39,436 bases of DNA from Muribaculaceae bacterium (GTDB lineage Bacteria > Bacteroidota > Bacteroidia > Bacteroidales > Muribaculaceae): assembly GCA_017559355.1 (NCBI GenBank), contig JAFYSL010000059.1, forward strand, positions 1 through 39,436, given 5' to 3'. The position numbers and the translations under genes are program-made. The notes beneath the pieces are model-generated. The model saw nothing but the letters and a program-made list of their open reading frames with translations, had not been told where the DNA came from and ran no database searches. Every line of letters begins with the position of its first letter. Within the stretch, counting starts at the first letter, position 1. Below are positions 1 through 6,324 of the stretch, one piece after another.

Positions 1-159
1 CATTGTGCCGACATTTTCCTTATATCGTATTCCGGGGCGACCAGTCATATACTGAAGCGTGTCGGAAATACCGATAATAGGCAACATCAAAAGGTCTTTA
101 CGCCATTTGATAGCCGCCTTTTGATAATCATCAAGAGTAAATGCTAATTTACCAGCCAT
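1..159 (-). CDS. Probable phage major capsid or other virion protein, N-terminal 53 residues
   Basis: The reading frame starts at the ATG read on the minus strand from 159 and stays open to the left edge. The visible 53 residues begin MAGKLAFTLDDYQKAAIKWR and continue with a hydrophobic stretch and a GRPGIRYKENVGTM end. It starts 19 bp downstream of the prohead protease gene, so it is cotranscribed with it. In tailed-phage morphogenesis clusters the gene after a ClpP-type prohead protease is usually the major capsid protein, and that position is the main basis for the call. The sequence seen is too short for a domain assignment; a scaffold or decoration protein is possible. Confidence 0.5.
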   Translation of the reverse strand, partial: MAGKLAFTLDDYQKAAIKWRKDLLMLPIIGISDTLQYMTGRPGIRYKENVGTM

Positions 160-178
160 AGTATTAAAAGATTAAAAG

Positions 179-1168
179 TTATGCGAGATTGTAGAGTTTG
201 CGAGCTGAGTTCACGGTGTCGTAAAACTCTTCGACATCAGATTTTTCAGTCATAGAGGGCTTGTTGTCCTCGATGACAGCAGTAGAGCTATCGGCAGGAG
301 CAGAAGCGAGAGCCGAAATGCGTTCATTTAATGAAGCAATCTCCTTGGCTTGTTTGTCAAGCGCATTTTCAATTGCTTGTAGATTTTCGACAGTAAGCGT
401 AACCTTATTGTCGTCGGCACAAAGTTCCTCTACATTGAGGATCTTGCCGATGTTGTTTACAGTAACTTTCATAGTATTTGAATGATTAGAAGATTTTTCC
501 AATTTGAAAAGCGACGATAGCGAAGCGATGAACTTGGCGAAAGGCGAATTTCTGTCTTGCACAGGAATGTTCGGTATCGGCATGCCGGCATTAGCCATTG
601 CCGAAGCGATAGCGTCGGTAAGCACAGGTGCTTGCTCGTTAGAGTTGGTGACTTCGTCCACGAAGCCCCAATCAAGAGCCTCTTGTGCCGATAGCCAACC
701 ACCGATTTTCATGAGGTCGAGCAAATCTTTGACATCTTTCTTGCACTTGGCAGAATACATCGAAGCGATGTTGATGTCAAGTTTGTCAAGGTCATTCTTC
801 TGTGCTTGCAGTTCTTGGATAAGAGCCTCAGTATTGTCGGCATTGAGGTCGCACCAACGGAAGAACTCAGTGGAGCATTTATGTACGAGGTACATAGCGT
901 TAGCGTCGATAGAGATATGTTTCGCACCGAGCGAAGCGATAGTAGCCGCTGACGCATTCATGCCCACGAAATGCACCGACACATTGCCGTGATTACGGAA
1001 CGCCGAGGCGATAGACAGAGCCGTAGCCAACGAGCCACCCAGCGAGTCAATCAGTACCGAAACCGATTGCTCGCTATTTTGGGCAAGCACGAAATCCACA
1101 TAGTTGCGGTCGAAGTCAGCACCACCGACGAAGCCTTTGAGATGAAGATTATAAGTTGCGTTTGACAT
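179..1168 (-). CDS. ClpP-type phage prohead maturation protease
   Basis: This 329-residue protein has the ClpP/crotonase-fold layout of phage head-maturation serine proteases, which cleave scaffold and capsid precursors inside the prohead. Visible elements are the oxyanion-type segment DSLGGSLATALSIASAF (about residues 41-57), a nucleophile segment VGMNASAATIASLGA with Ser73 as the likely nucleophile, MYLVHKCST with the likely catalytic His96, and the GWLSAQEALDWGFVDEV segment that follows the acidic member in ClpP-like enzymes. The last 100 or so residues form a coiled, Ala/Lys/Glu-rich tail, possibly a scaffold-like extension. It is the first gene of a minus-strand operon that continues into the probable capsid gene. 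Neither portal nor terminase lies upstream, which is unusual for a complete tailed phage. Confidence 0.82.
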   Translation of the reverse strand: MSNATYNLHLKGFVGGADFDRNYVDFVLAQNSEQSVSVLIDSLGGSLATALSIASAFRNHGNVSVHFVGMNASAATIASLGAKHISIDANAMYLVHKCSTEFFRWCDLNADNTEALIQELQAQKNDLDKLDINIASMYSAKCKKDVKDLLDLMKIGGWLSAQEALDWGFVDEVTNSNEQAPVLTDAIASAMANAGMPIPNIPVQDRNSPFAKFIASLSSLFKLEKSSNHSNTMKVTVNNIGKILNVEELCADDNKVTLTVENLQAIENALDKQAKEIASLNERISALASAPADSSTAVIEDNKPSMTEKSDVEEFYDTVNSARKLYNLA

Positions 1169-1191
1169 AGTATTAAAATTTATTTCTATGT

Positions 1192-1222
1192 CAAAGTTAG
1201 CACCTTATTATAGGAGATTAAA
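1192..1222 (-). promoter_or_regulatory. Promoter of the prophage virion operon
   Basis: The minus strand reads TAACTTTG at 1199-1192, a match to the Bacteroidetes -7 box TAnnTTTG, 24 bp from the protease start codon at 1168. The -33 position holds a T-run without a clear TTG, so the promoter may need an activator. Confidence 0.6.
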
Positions 1223-1228
1223 AGACAG

Positions 1229-1325
1229 AAAAATGAGACAAAATCGTCTAAGATGAAAAATGAAACAAAATTTTTAGAAGAAATATAAAATCAATATGAA
1301 CCATAAAAAATGAGAAAAATAAAAT
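1229..1325. repeat. Direct repeats upstream of the virion-operon promoter
   Basis: AAAAATGARACAAAAT occurs at 1229-1244 and 1256-1271 (27 bp apart, one mismatch). A degraded third copy, AAAAATGAGAAAAATAAAAT, starts at 1306. They lie in the 266-bp divergent gap between the protease gene and abiF, upstream of the virion-operon promoter. Phased sites for a late-gene activator would look like this, but in an A-rich stretch chance cannot be excluded. Confidence 0.4.
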
Positions 1326-1339
1326 CTTTATGAGGATAT

Positions 1340-1371
1340 TTTTGTTATATCAGAGAAAAGTGTTATCTTTG
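1340..1371 (+). promoter_or_regulatory. Promoter of the abiF-associated RNA and abiF
   Basis: TTG ending at 1344 is followed after 19 bp by TATCTTTG at 1364-1371, a full Bacteroidetes promoter. Transcription would begin about 1376-1380, directly before the hairpin RNA. The segment 1340-1353 (TTTTGTTATATCAG) is identical to 6177-6190 in the promoter of the prophage repressor, with the same distance to the -7 box. Confidence 0.8.
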
Positions 1372-1377
1372 CACTCA

Positions 1378-1434
1378 ATATGACCTCCCACGCTTCCCGT
1401 AGAACAGCGCACCCGGGGAGGTCTTCGAGTTTTT
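1378..1434 (+). ncRNA. Structured RNA upstream of abiF (candidate RNA antitoxin)
   Basis: A perfect 8-bp stem, GACCTCCC at 1382-1389 with GGGAGGTC at 1416-1423, encloses a second 4-bp stem, CGCT at 1391-1394 with AGCG at 1406-1409, an 11-nt loop (1395-1405) and an asymmetric internal loop (1410-1415). The apical CCCG (1396-1399) could alternatively pair with CGGG (1414-1417), so a switch or pseudoknot is conceivable. Five T residues (1430-1434) run straight into the ATG of abiF, so the hairpin can also act as an attenuating terminator in front of the toxin gene. It has its own promoter. AbiF genes are known to be stably associated with a conserved small RNA that acts as antitoxin; the boundaries here are my inference. 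Confidence 0.72.
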
Positions 1435-2382
1435 ATGCAGTACACAAAACGATCATTATCAATACAAGAGCAACTACAAAAGTTGCAATCTCGTGGGTTG
1501 AACTTCGATGATGAAGAACTTGCGAAAGATTATCTCACGAATATAAGTTACTATCGATTAAGAGCTTATACCTATCCATTTCAAGACAACACTAACCCAA
1601 AAGCAGACCATTGTTTTACTCGCAATGACATCAAATTCTCTGATATTATTGATTTATATTGCTTTGACAGAAGATTGAGAAATCTGATGTTTAATGCAAT
1701 AGAAAAAATAGAGGTTGCTGTACGAGCAAGAATAGTTCAGGTCTATTCTGAAATATACGGTAGCCATTGGTTTGCCAATAAGACCTTGTATAAACATAAA
1801 GACATAACCGATAAAAGAGGTAATGTAACAACAGCGTATGATCTGCTAATGGAAGAAATTGAATCTGAAGTAAACAGAAGCAATGAGGATTTCATTAAGC
1901 ATTATCAAGATAAATATGACAATCCACAATTACCTCCAGCATGGATGACATTAGAGGTGTTATCTCTTGGTACATTGAGTAAGTTATATAATCTATTGCT
2001 CAAATCACCATTAAAGAAAAAGGTTGCAAAAGATTTAGGATTGGCAGATGATAGAATTTTGGCAAATTGGCTTCATGCAATAGCTGTATGGCGAAATTGC
2101 TGTGCTCATCATAGTCGAGTATGGAACAGACGAAGTATAATAAATATCTGTATGCCAAGAAATACGATGAATCCGTTTATGAGCCAAGCAGAAATTCGCA
2201 AGTTGCACCCCAATAAAGTATTTACAGTATTGTGTTGTATAAAGTATATCAGCAATATCATAAGTCCAGGCAGTGACTTAAAGAAAAATATCCTCTCCAT
2301 TATCGGAGACGGCGGGAATTTACTAAATCTTCAAGAAATGGGATTTCCAAGGGATTGGAAACATTTAGAAGTTTGGAAATAA
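1435..2382 (+). CDS. abiF: AbiF/AbiD-type (Abi_2 family) HEPN abortive-infection protein
   Basis: This 315-residue protein has the usual length of the Abi_2 family. The N-terminus carries the family's LTNISYYRLRAYTYPFQ segment (residues 35-50). The C-terminal half has the HEPN ribonuclease motif RX4H as R220-NCCA-H225, followed by H226 and SRVWNRR, so the active site looks intact. In published work AbiF is a toxin of an RNA toxin-antitoxin pair, and Cas13 effectors are proposed to descend from it. Consistent with that, a hairpin RNA with a promoter and a T-tract directly precedes the start codon. The gene sits on the plus strand between two minus-strand phage operons and ends in its own terminator, the layout of an accessory cargo gene ('moron'). 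Assignment to AbiF rather than AbiD rests on the adjacent RNA. Confidence 0.85.
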   Translation: MQYTKRSLSIQEQLQKLQSRGLNFDDEELAKDYLTNISYYRLRAYTYPFQDNTNPKADHCFTRNDIKFSDIIDLYCFDRRLRNLMFNAIEKIEVAVRARIVQVYSEIYGSHWFANKTLYKHKDITDKRGNVTTAYDLLMEEIESEVNRSNEDFIKHYQDKYDNPQLPPAWMTLEVLSLGTLSKLYNLLLKSPLKKKVAKDLGLADDRILANWLHAIAVWRNCCAHHSRVWNRRSIINICMPRNTMNPFMSQAEIRKLHPNKVFTVLCCIKYISNIISPGSDLKKNILSIIGDGGNLLNLQEMGFPRDWKHLEVWK

Positions 2383-2384
2383 GC

Positions 2385-2416
2385 AAAATCGGCAACCTAT
2401 CGGCTGCCGATTTTTG
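2385..2416 (+). terminator. Terminator of abiF
   Basis: A perfect 10-bp stem, AAAATCGGCA at 2385-2394 with TGCCGATTTT at 2405-2414, is followed by further T. It begins 3 bp after the abiF stop codon. The A-run on the other side means it can also end minus-strand transcription coming from ardA. Confidence 0.85.
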
Positions 2417-2433
2417 TATTGTTTGCGATAGAT

Positions 2434-3048
2434 TTATCTACGGAAAACATAGCCATTATCGAAGGAGTAATCGCATATAAACAAATCGCGAGCGAAAGCA
2501 TCGTAGTCGAAGTAATATGAAAGACTACCCAACATCTTGTCAAGGTCATAACATTCGTCAACGATATGTCGAGCGAAATCCTCTTCACTGTCAAATTTAC
2601 CTTGATAAACTTCGTCGAACTTGTCAAGCTGGTCAATGCCGTAACAAGAGAGGAAAGCGTCAACAGCATCGCGGTCAGAGTGATTGGCGTACTCAATAAT
2701 TTTGTCGAAAGTGTCTTCATCGAAGCAACTTTCCGAATACAACTCGCGAGGAAAATTCTCGTAATCTTGGAACATAAGTTCGGGATCTTCTTCATCGGCA
2801 TGCAAATCGCAACAGAACTCGATGAACTCGTCATAATCGATAAAGGTGGTCAAATCAATCCACATACCTTCGATTGAACCATTGTTGTATTTGCCGAAAG
2901 TGCCACAATATACAGCAGGATTATCACTGTCAAGCGAATGCTTGTGATATTGAAGTTCATCACTTGTGGGGAAAGAGCGACCACTGATTTCATTTACAAA
3001 AGCGACCTTGTTGTCGCTGTGGGCTGAAAGGGAAGAAATTGTATTCAT
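2434..3048 (-). CDS. ardA: ArdA-type anti-restriction protein
   Basis: This 204-residue, strongly acidic protein belongs to the ArdA family. These proteins mimic the shape and charge of bent B-DNA and occupy the DNA-binding groove of type I restriction-modification enzymes. Family segments seen are AVYCGTFGKYNNGSIEGMWIDL near the N-terminus, MFQDYENFP in the middle, and YQGKFDSEEDFARHIV toward the C-terminus. Clusters of Asp and Glu run through the whole length. I placed the start at the ATG at 3048 (MNTISSLSAHSD) because the 28 upstream codons of the longer frame do not resemble ArdA. In a prophage it would protect incoming DNA from host restriction. The convergent abiF next door makes an anti-defence/defence pair. 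Confidence 0.88.
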   Translation of the reverse strand: MNTISSLSAHSDNKVAFVNEISGRSFPTSDELQYHKHSLDSDNPAVYCGTFGKYNNGSIEGMWIDLTTFIDYDEFIEFCCDLHADEEDPELMFQDYENFPRELYSESCFDEDTFDKIIEYANHSDRDAVDAFLSCYGIDQLDKFDEVYQGKFDSEEDFARHIVDECYDLDKMLGSLSYYFDYDAFARDLFICDYSFDNGYVFRR

Positions 3049-3156
3049 GCGATAATGAATTAAATGATTAAACACTATGCTCCGTAAAGGAGCGACTTTT
3101 ACACTGCCCACAAAGAGCCGATACGCAAACATTATGCAAGGTTCGGAGATTAAATA

Positions 3157-3270
3157 CTACCCGAAATGAGGTGTGGAGATTTCAGCCCCGACACCTGTTG
3201 CTTGACCTTGCAGTTGAAAGTACCGGCAATAACTTTGCGGCGTAAAAGTGCCCGACGGAGTATTGTTCAT
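3157..3270 (-). CDS. Possible 37-residue peptide upstream of ardA
   Basis: An ATG frame on the minus strand from 3270 encodes MNNTPSGTFTPQSYCRYFQL and 17 more residues, ending at a TAG. It lies in the 342-bp gap between ardA and the 141-residue phage gene, in the same direction as ardA. The composition is protein-like rather than biased, but there is no ribosome-binding site, no recognised family and no clear promoter. The rest of this gap holds a small hairpin (3079-3093, GCTCC/GGAGC) and the terminator at 3313-3346. Confidence 0.3.
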   Translation of the reverse strand: MNNTPSGTFTPQSYCRYFQLQGQATGVGAEISTPHFG

Positions 3271-3328
3271 TTAATTTTCGTATGAGCAGATTTCGTTCAG
3301 CCTAAGCATAACAAAAAAGGTCAAGCAA
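3198..3328. repeat. 12-bp perfect inverted repeat with 107-bp spacer
   Basis: TTGCTTGACCTT at 3198-3209 is matched by its exact reverse complement AAGGTCAAGCAA at 3317-3328. The right arm is part of the terminator hairpin at 3313-3346, so a minus-strand transcript could pair either within the terminator or with the left arm further downstream. Confidence 0.5.
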
Positions 3329-3346
3329 TGAAATCACTGCTCGACC
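3313..3346 (-). terminator. Terminator of the prophage early/replication operon
   Basis: On the minus strand GGTCGAGCA (3346-3338) pairs with TGCTTGACC (3327-3319) with one mismatch around a 10-nt loop, followed by six T (3318-3313). It lies 45 bp after the stop of the 141-residue gene, at the end of the run of minus-strand genes from 6149. Confidence 0.75.
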
Positions 3347-3390
3347 ACAACTAAAATGAACTCTAAAAACACGAAGAAAGTGATATTGCT

Positions 3391-3816
3391 TTATATAGCA
3401 CAACGAATAGGCATACCAACCGATGACCACTTAATTTCGTAGGTAGTGGCATTAGATTCACCTGAGGGTGTGCCACTCGTGGCAGAAGATTTGATGACCG
3501 GGTACGGTCGTTCACGAGAGCCGATGATAAAGGAAGTTCCCGACGCGTCCGTGATTACGAACGCGAGGTGTTTATGAAGTGGAATGTTGTCGTTTGACAC
3601 AAATTTAAGAGTGCAAAGCAACTTACGCCCATTGTTGTCGTATTCCTCTACGGCATCATACGACGGCTGACCGAAGAAGCGAACAGGCGTAATCTCAGTG
3701 AAGACGCCGACAGGAATGCCCGATGAATGTTTGAGAACGATGTTGGGCTGAAGTTTTTCGCACTCGACAAAGCCGATTTGTGCGATACCCGGTAATGAGT
3801 GATTAAAGTTTTCCAT
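3391..3816 (-). CDS. Phage-associated protein of unknown function (141 aa)
   Basis: I do not recognise a family. The protein has no signal peptide or membrane segment. Its pattern of short alternating hydrophobic stretches (for example FVECEKLQPNIVL, LLCTLKFVSN, LAFVITDASGTSFIIGSRE) suggests an all-beta fold. The C-terminal third is rich in Ser, Thr and Gly (SSATSGTPSGESNATTYEIKW), a feature of virion or tail-associated proteins. It is the last gene of the minus-strand prophage operon, 44 bp after the 176-residue gene and followed by a terminator. A structural or virion-accessory role is an inference from fold pattern and context only. Confidence 0.6.
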   Translation of the reverse strand: MENFNHSLPGIAQIGFVECEKLQPNIVLKHSSGIPVGVFTEITPVRFFGQPSYDAVEEYDNNGRKLLCTLKFVSNDNIPLHKHLAFVITDASGTSFIIGSRERPYPVIKSSATSGTPSGESNATTYEIKWSSVGMPIRCAI

Positions 3817-3860
3817 AGCAAATAAAGTTAAATTATATAAAATCGTATATTTCGTATATT

Positions 3861-4388
3861 TTACGAATTTTCGGTCTTGGAATCTTTTATTTTTTTCTTG
3901 TATTTTTTAATGCGTTCATAAGTATGATAAAGGTCTCTTTTCCGTCGATAACGTTTGGCTATGGCATTCCAATTGGTTTCGTTAATTTCAATATCGTGTT
4001 TTTCCATAAAAGCGTAAATGAGTTCATCTTGACGCTTGAATAAAGTTGTGAATTTGTGAAGAGAGTTCCATAATTCCAAATCAAACCGATTTCTGATACA
4101 ATTTATTAGCATTTGCATTGCTTTTGGAGGTAGGTAGTTGTATGTCGCTGGAGGCTTATGACGAAATTCAGGTATTATTATTGAAAGTTTTTGTTCTTTA
4201 TCCAAATCGGGAAGACTATTCGCAGGAGTCTTTTTAAGGAATTGTTCTAATATATTACTTTCCATACACCCTCTTTTAAGTTGCACTGGGTTGTTGCCCC
4301 CTTGCTCATTGATGAACCACTGAGCCAAATAAGGGTCGATGTCAAGATATACATAGAATTTATTGTTTGTTTTTTCTGTATGAGCCAT
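3861..4388 (-). CDS. Phage protein of unknown function downstream of the helicase loader (about 176 aa)
   Basis: The open frame begins with a TTG at 4394, but the ATG at 4388 (MAHTEKTNNKFYVYLDIDPY) is the better start. The gene overlaps the end of the helicase loader gene by 29 bp, so translation is probably coupled. No membrane segment or known motif is seen. The N-terminal part has a short strand-rich segment (FYVYLDIDPYLAQWF), the middle is helical, and the C-terminus is very basic (RYRRKRDLYHTYERIKKYKK), which suggests nucleic-acid contact. Linkage to the initiator and loader points to a role in prophage DNA replication, but that is inference from position. Confidence 0.65.
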   Translation of the reverse strand: MAHTEKTNNKFYVYLDIDPYLAQWFINEQGGNNPVQLKRGCMESNILEQFLKKTPANSLPDLDKEQKLSIIIPEFRHKPPATYNYLPPKAMQMLINCIRNRFDLELWNSLHKFTTLFKRQDELIYAFMEKHDIEINETNWNAIAKRYRRKRDLYHTYERIKKYKKKIKDSKTENS

Positions 4389-5076
4389 CTTCAAATATAA
4401 TTACATGTAACATTTCATTAAAACGGTCTGCTATTCTGTCTCCATACTTTGTGCGTATTTCTTTAGCAGTGAGATTTGTTGTGATAAAAGTGAATGATTG
4501 ATTTATATACCTATATTCAATAAGTCGTATAATAGGGTGAATGGGATTGCCATAATCAAGAATTTCGACAGGCTCGTTGCCAAGATCGTCAATTCCTAAT
4601 AAGGGCTTATTTTTGATTAAGGTAAATTCTTTGATGTCTCGTGCTAATTGAGACAGCTCATAAGAATCATATATTGTCATTTTGGGCTTGAACTGATTTC
4701 CCATAAAATCAAAATGATTTTTGTCTGCAAGAAAATTTAATGCTTGTTGAAAAGCATACATAAGAGTAGATTTGCCATTCCCACAAGTGCCGCACAACAT
4801 AACACCAAACCTGGGCGTTTGGGCTGTAATGTATTGAGCTAAACGATAAAGATTGGACTGAGTATTATCATCAAGGGAAAATTCCCGTTGTCGTCGTTCA
4901 ACTTCAACTTTATATGATGCTGTAAGTAGAACTATTGCAGATTCTAATGACAAATTAAACCTAAAACGACTCTCCATACTCTTTCGATTTTTTAGCAATG
5001 ATTCTATTTCCTTTACGAGCTGCATATTTATCATTTTCGATTGTTCCATTATGGTGTTGTTTGTTGTTTTCTTCAT
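4360..5076 (-). CDS. DnaC/IstB-like AAA+ ATPase, probable phage helicase loader
   Basis: A P-loop ATPase of the DnaC/DnaA-related clade that loads the replicative helicase at an origin. Walker A is GTCGNGKST (residues 96-104 from the first ATG), Walker B is LLGIDDLGNE with D163/D164, and a sensor-1-like segment is FTFITTNLT, followed by the KYGDRIADRFNEM segment typical of DnaC-like loaders (arginine-finger region). The longest frame overlaps the upstream initiator gene by 116 bp. ATG codons at 5049, 5034 and 4977 are alternatives, and the last has a purine-rich AAAGAG upstream, so the N-terminus is uncertain. Together with the initiator gene it forms the prophage replication module; a similar pairing is common in phages that recruit host DnaB. 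Confidence 0.85.
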   Translation of the reverse strand: MKKTTNNTIMEQSKMINMQLVKEIESLLKNRKSMESRFRFNLSLESAIVLLTASYKVEVERRQREFSLDDNTQSNLYRLAQYITAQTPRFGVMLCGTCGNGKSTLMYAFQQALNFLADKNHFDFMGNQFKPKMTIYDSYELSQLARDIKEFTLIKNKPLLGIDDLGNEPVEILDYGNPIHPIIRLIEYRYINQSFTFITTNLTAKEIRTKYGDRIADRFNEMLHVIIFEDGSYRKNKQ

Positions 5077-5710
5077 TTTGGGTTCTTTTGCGAGACCAAT
5101 TTAGAAAATGTTTCTTGAAATCAACTATATCGGAATGGGACTTACCTATTAACTTGATTTCAGAAACAAATTCAGAGAAAAGTTCTCTAACTTGGATTAT
5201 ATCGCAATCTAAGTTTTCTGCAACGCTTTCAAAGAAATCGGCAGATGATTCAATTTCTATAATAAATTGATTTTCATCACGCGTGAATATAGTTGAAGAA
5301 TTATTTTTAATTTCTTTTTTATTATCTTCTCTAATCTGTTGCATTTCTTGTTTTACTTTGCGTTCCTTACGGTTCTTTTTATTGGTTTCATTTAACTGGT
5401 ATTTGTCATAATTTGTAATGGTTATTATTGTCATTTGCGAGTTGGAAATACGACGAATCATTTCAGCCTCTTCCAAACTGTTCAAAAATGTTATGGTTGT
5501 ATGACTGCAAGCGTCCATTTGTCTGGCGAGAAATCTTATTGAGGTGCAAATTTGTCCTCGTTGTAATTGAACCATGGTTTTGCCAAAAATAACTTTTCTC
5601 GGTTCCCATTGAGCCATAAGTAACAAAAGTACCCACCAGCGAAAATGGCGTGGATTATGCCAAATCCAATGATTTGTAATATCCCGATGAAGATTAATCC
5701 AACCTTTCAT
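4961..5710 (-). CDS. DnaD-like phage replication initiator with winged-helix N-terminus
   Basis: The 249-residue protein begins MKGWINLHRDITNHWIW, the opening typical of phage replisome-organiser proteins. The GKTMVQLQRGQICTSIRFLARQM segment and the following SHTTITFLNSLEEAEMIRRI helix fit a winged-helix DNA-binding domain over about residues 40-105. A charged linker (residues 108-140) leads to a second helical domain. The Lys/Asn/Gln-rich tail (from about residue 200) overlaps the start of the helicase loader gene. In this family the N-terminal domain binds the phage origin and the protein then recruits the loader and helicase. The 17-bp gap to the upstream HTH gene indicates cotranscription. 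Confidence 0.75.
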   Translation of the reverse strand: MKGWINLHRDITNHWIWHNPRHFRWWVLLLLMAQWEPRKVIFGKTMVQLQRGQICTSIRFLARQMDACSHTTITFLNSLEEAEMIRRISNSQMTIITITNYDKYQLNETNKKNRKERKVKQEMQQIREDNKKEIKNNSSTIFTRDENQFIIEIESSADFFESVAENLDCDIIQVRELFSEFVSEIKLIGKSHSDIVDFKKHFLNWSRKRTQNEENNKQHHNGTIENDKYAARKGNRIIAKKSKEYGESF

Positions 5711-5727
5711 AATTAATCTTACACATA

Positions 5728-5928
5728 TTATAATTGTGCTTTCCAGAAACGCAAAATTTCACTCCCGAGGTAGAATTTGCGAGCTGTATTCCTGCGAAAG
5801 CCACACTTGATATGTCCTGCATAGGTATACCTTCTTAAAGTTTCTCTTGATATGGATAAAGCCTTACAGGTATCTTTAATTGAATATCTGCCGTTAATCG
5901 CCACTTGTGGTTCGGTACTTGTTATCAT
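5728..5928 (-). CDS. Small MerR/excisionase-type HTH protein
   Basis: A 66-residue protein made almost entirely of one helix-turn-helix with a wing: RYSIKDTCKALSISRETLRRYTYAGHIKCGFRRNTARKFYLGSEILRFW. This is the 'helix_turn_helix_17' excisionase/MerR pattern. In a prophage such proteins act as recombination directionality factors or as early regulators. Its start overlaps the stop of the next upstream gene by 4 bp (ATGA), so the two are translationally coupled. Whether it is excisionase cannot be settled, because the integrase is not in the window. Confidence 0.72.
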   Translation of the reverse strand: MITSTEPQVAINGRYSIKDTCKALSISRETLRRYTYAGHIKCGFRRNTARKFYLGSEILRFWKAQL

Positions 5929-6149
5929 AACATAGCTTTTTTATCAGGGAAAAGAGATTCTTCCTCTACATTAAGTTCTTTTGCAATGGCTTTTATGGCA
6001 GTGTCGTTAGGGAATTGAGTACCATTGAGCCACATTCGTATTGTTGCAGGTTGTCTACATGTAATCTCTGCAATTCTTTCGATGAATATTTGCCCCGCTG
6101 TGGGCTTCTTCTTTTCTAATTGATAAAGTTCCTTAAAACTATATGACAT
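5925..6149 (-). CDS. Cro-like HTH protein, first gene of the early operon
   Basis: A 74-residue lambda-repressor-like HTH protein. The segment IAEITCRQPATIRMWLNGTQFPNDTAIKAIAKELNVEEESLF fits helix-turn-helix helices 2-4. It is the first gene of the leftward operon and is divergent from the repressor gene, the position of Cro in temperate phages. The 175 bp between them hold promoters for both directions and repeated operator-like words. No CI-type oligomerisation domain is present. Confidence 0.72.
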   Translation of the reverse strand: MSYSFKELYQLEKKKPTAGQIFIERIAEITCRQPATIRMWLNGTQFPNDTAIKAIAKELNVEEESLFPDKKAML

Positions 6150-6161
6150 AATAATATTAAA

Positions 6162-6320
6162 TTATATCAATAAATATTTTGTTATATCAGCAAGAATTAT
6201 TATTTTTGCATAAATAAAAATACTTATTGATTTGGTTAAAAACGATAATAACAAGAGCAAAGTTAAATTATTTTATTGAATATTACAACAAATATAACTA
6301 ATATATTTATTGAATATAAC
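6162..6320. promoter_or_regulatory. Lysogeny switch: divergent promoters and repeated operator words
   Basis: Rightward promoter: TTG ending 6181, 19 bp, TATTTTTG at 6201-6208. Leftward promoter: TAACTTTG read at 6265-6258 with TTG read at 6288-6286, spacing 20. The word TTATTGAATATWAC occurs at 6273-6286, between the leftward -33 and -7 boxes, and at 6307-6320, just before the repressor ATG. A reverse-oriented near copy, TTATATCAATAA, is at 6162-6173, and TTATATCAG at 6182-6190. This arrangement suits a repressor that blocks the early operon and tunes its own expression. Confidence 0.68.
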
Positions 6321-6324
6321 TAAA

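Noticed and set aside
1378-1434. Type III toxin-antitoxin repeat array
   Set aside because: Only one copy of the hairpin exists and the protein is an Abi_2/HEPN protein, not ToxN-like; the AbiF RNA model fits better.
3049-3132. Longer ArdA start at 3132
   Set aside because: The added 28 residues do not resemble ArdA and cover a hairpin (3079-3093) in the leader.
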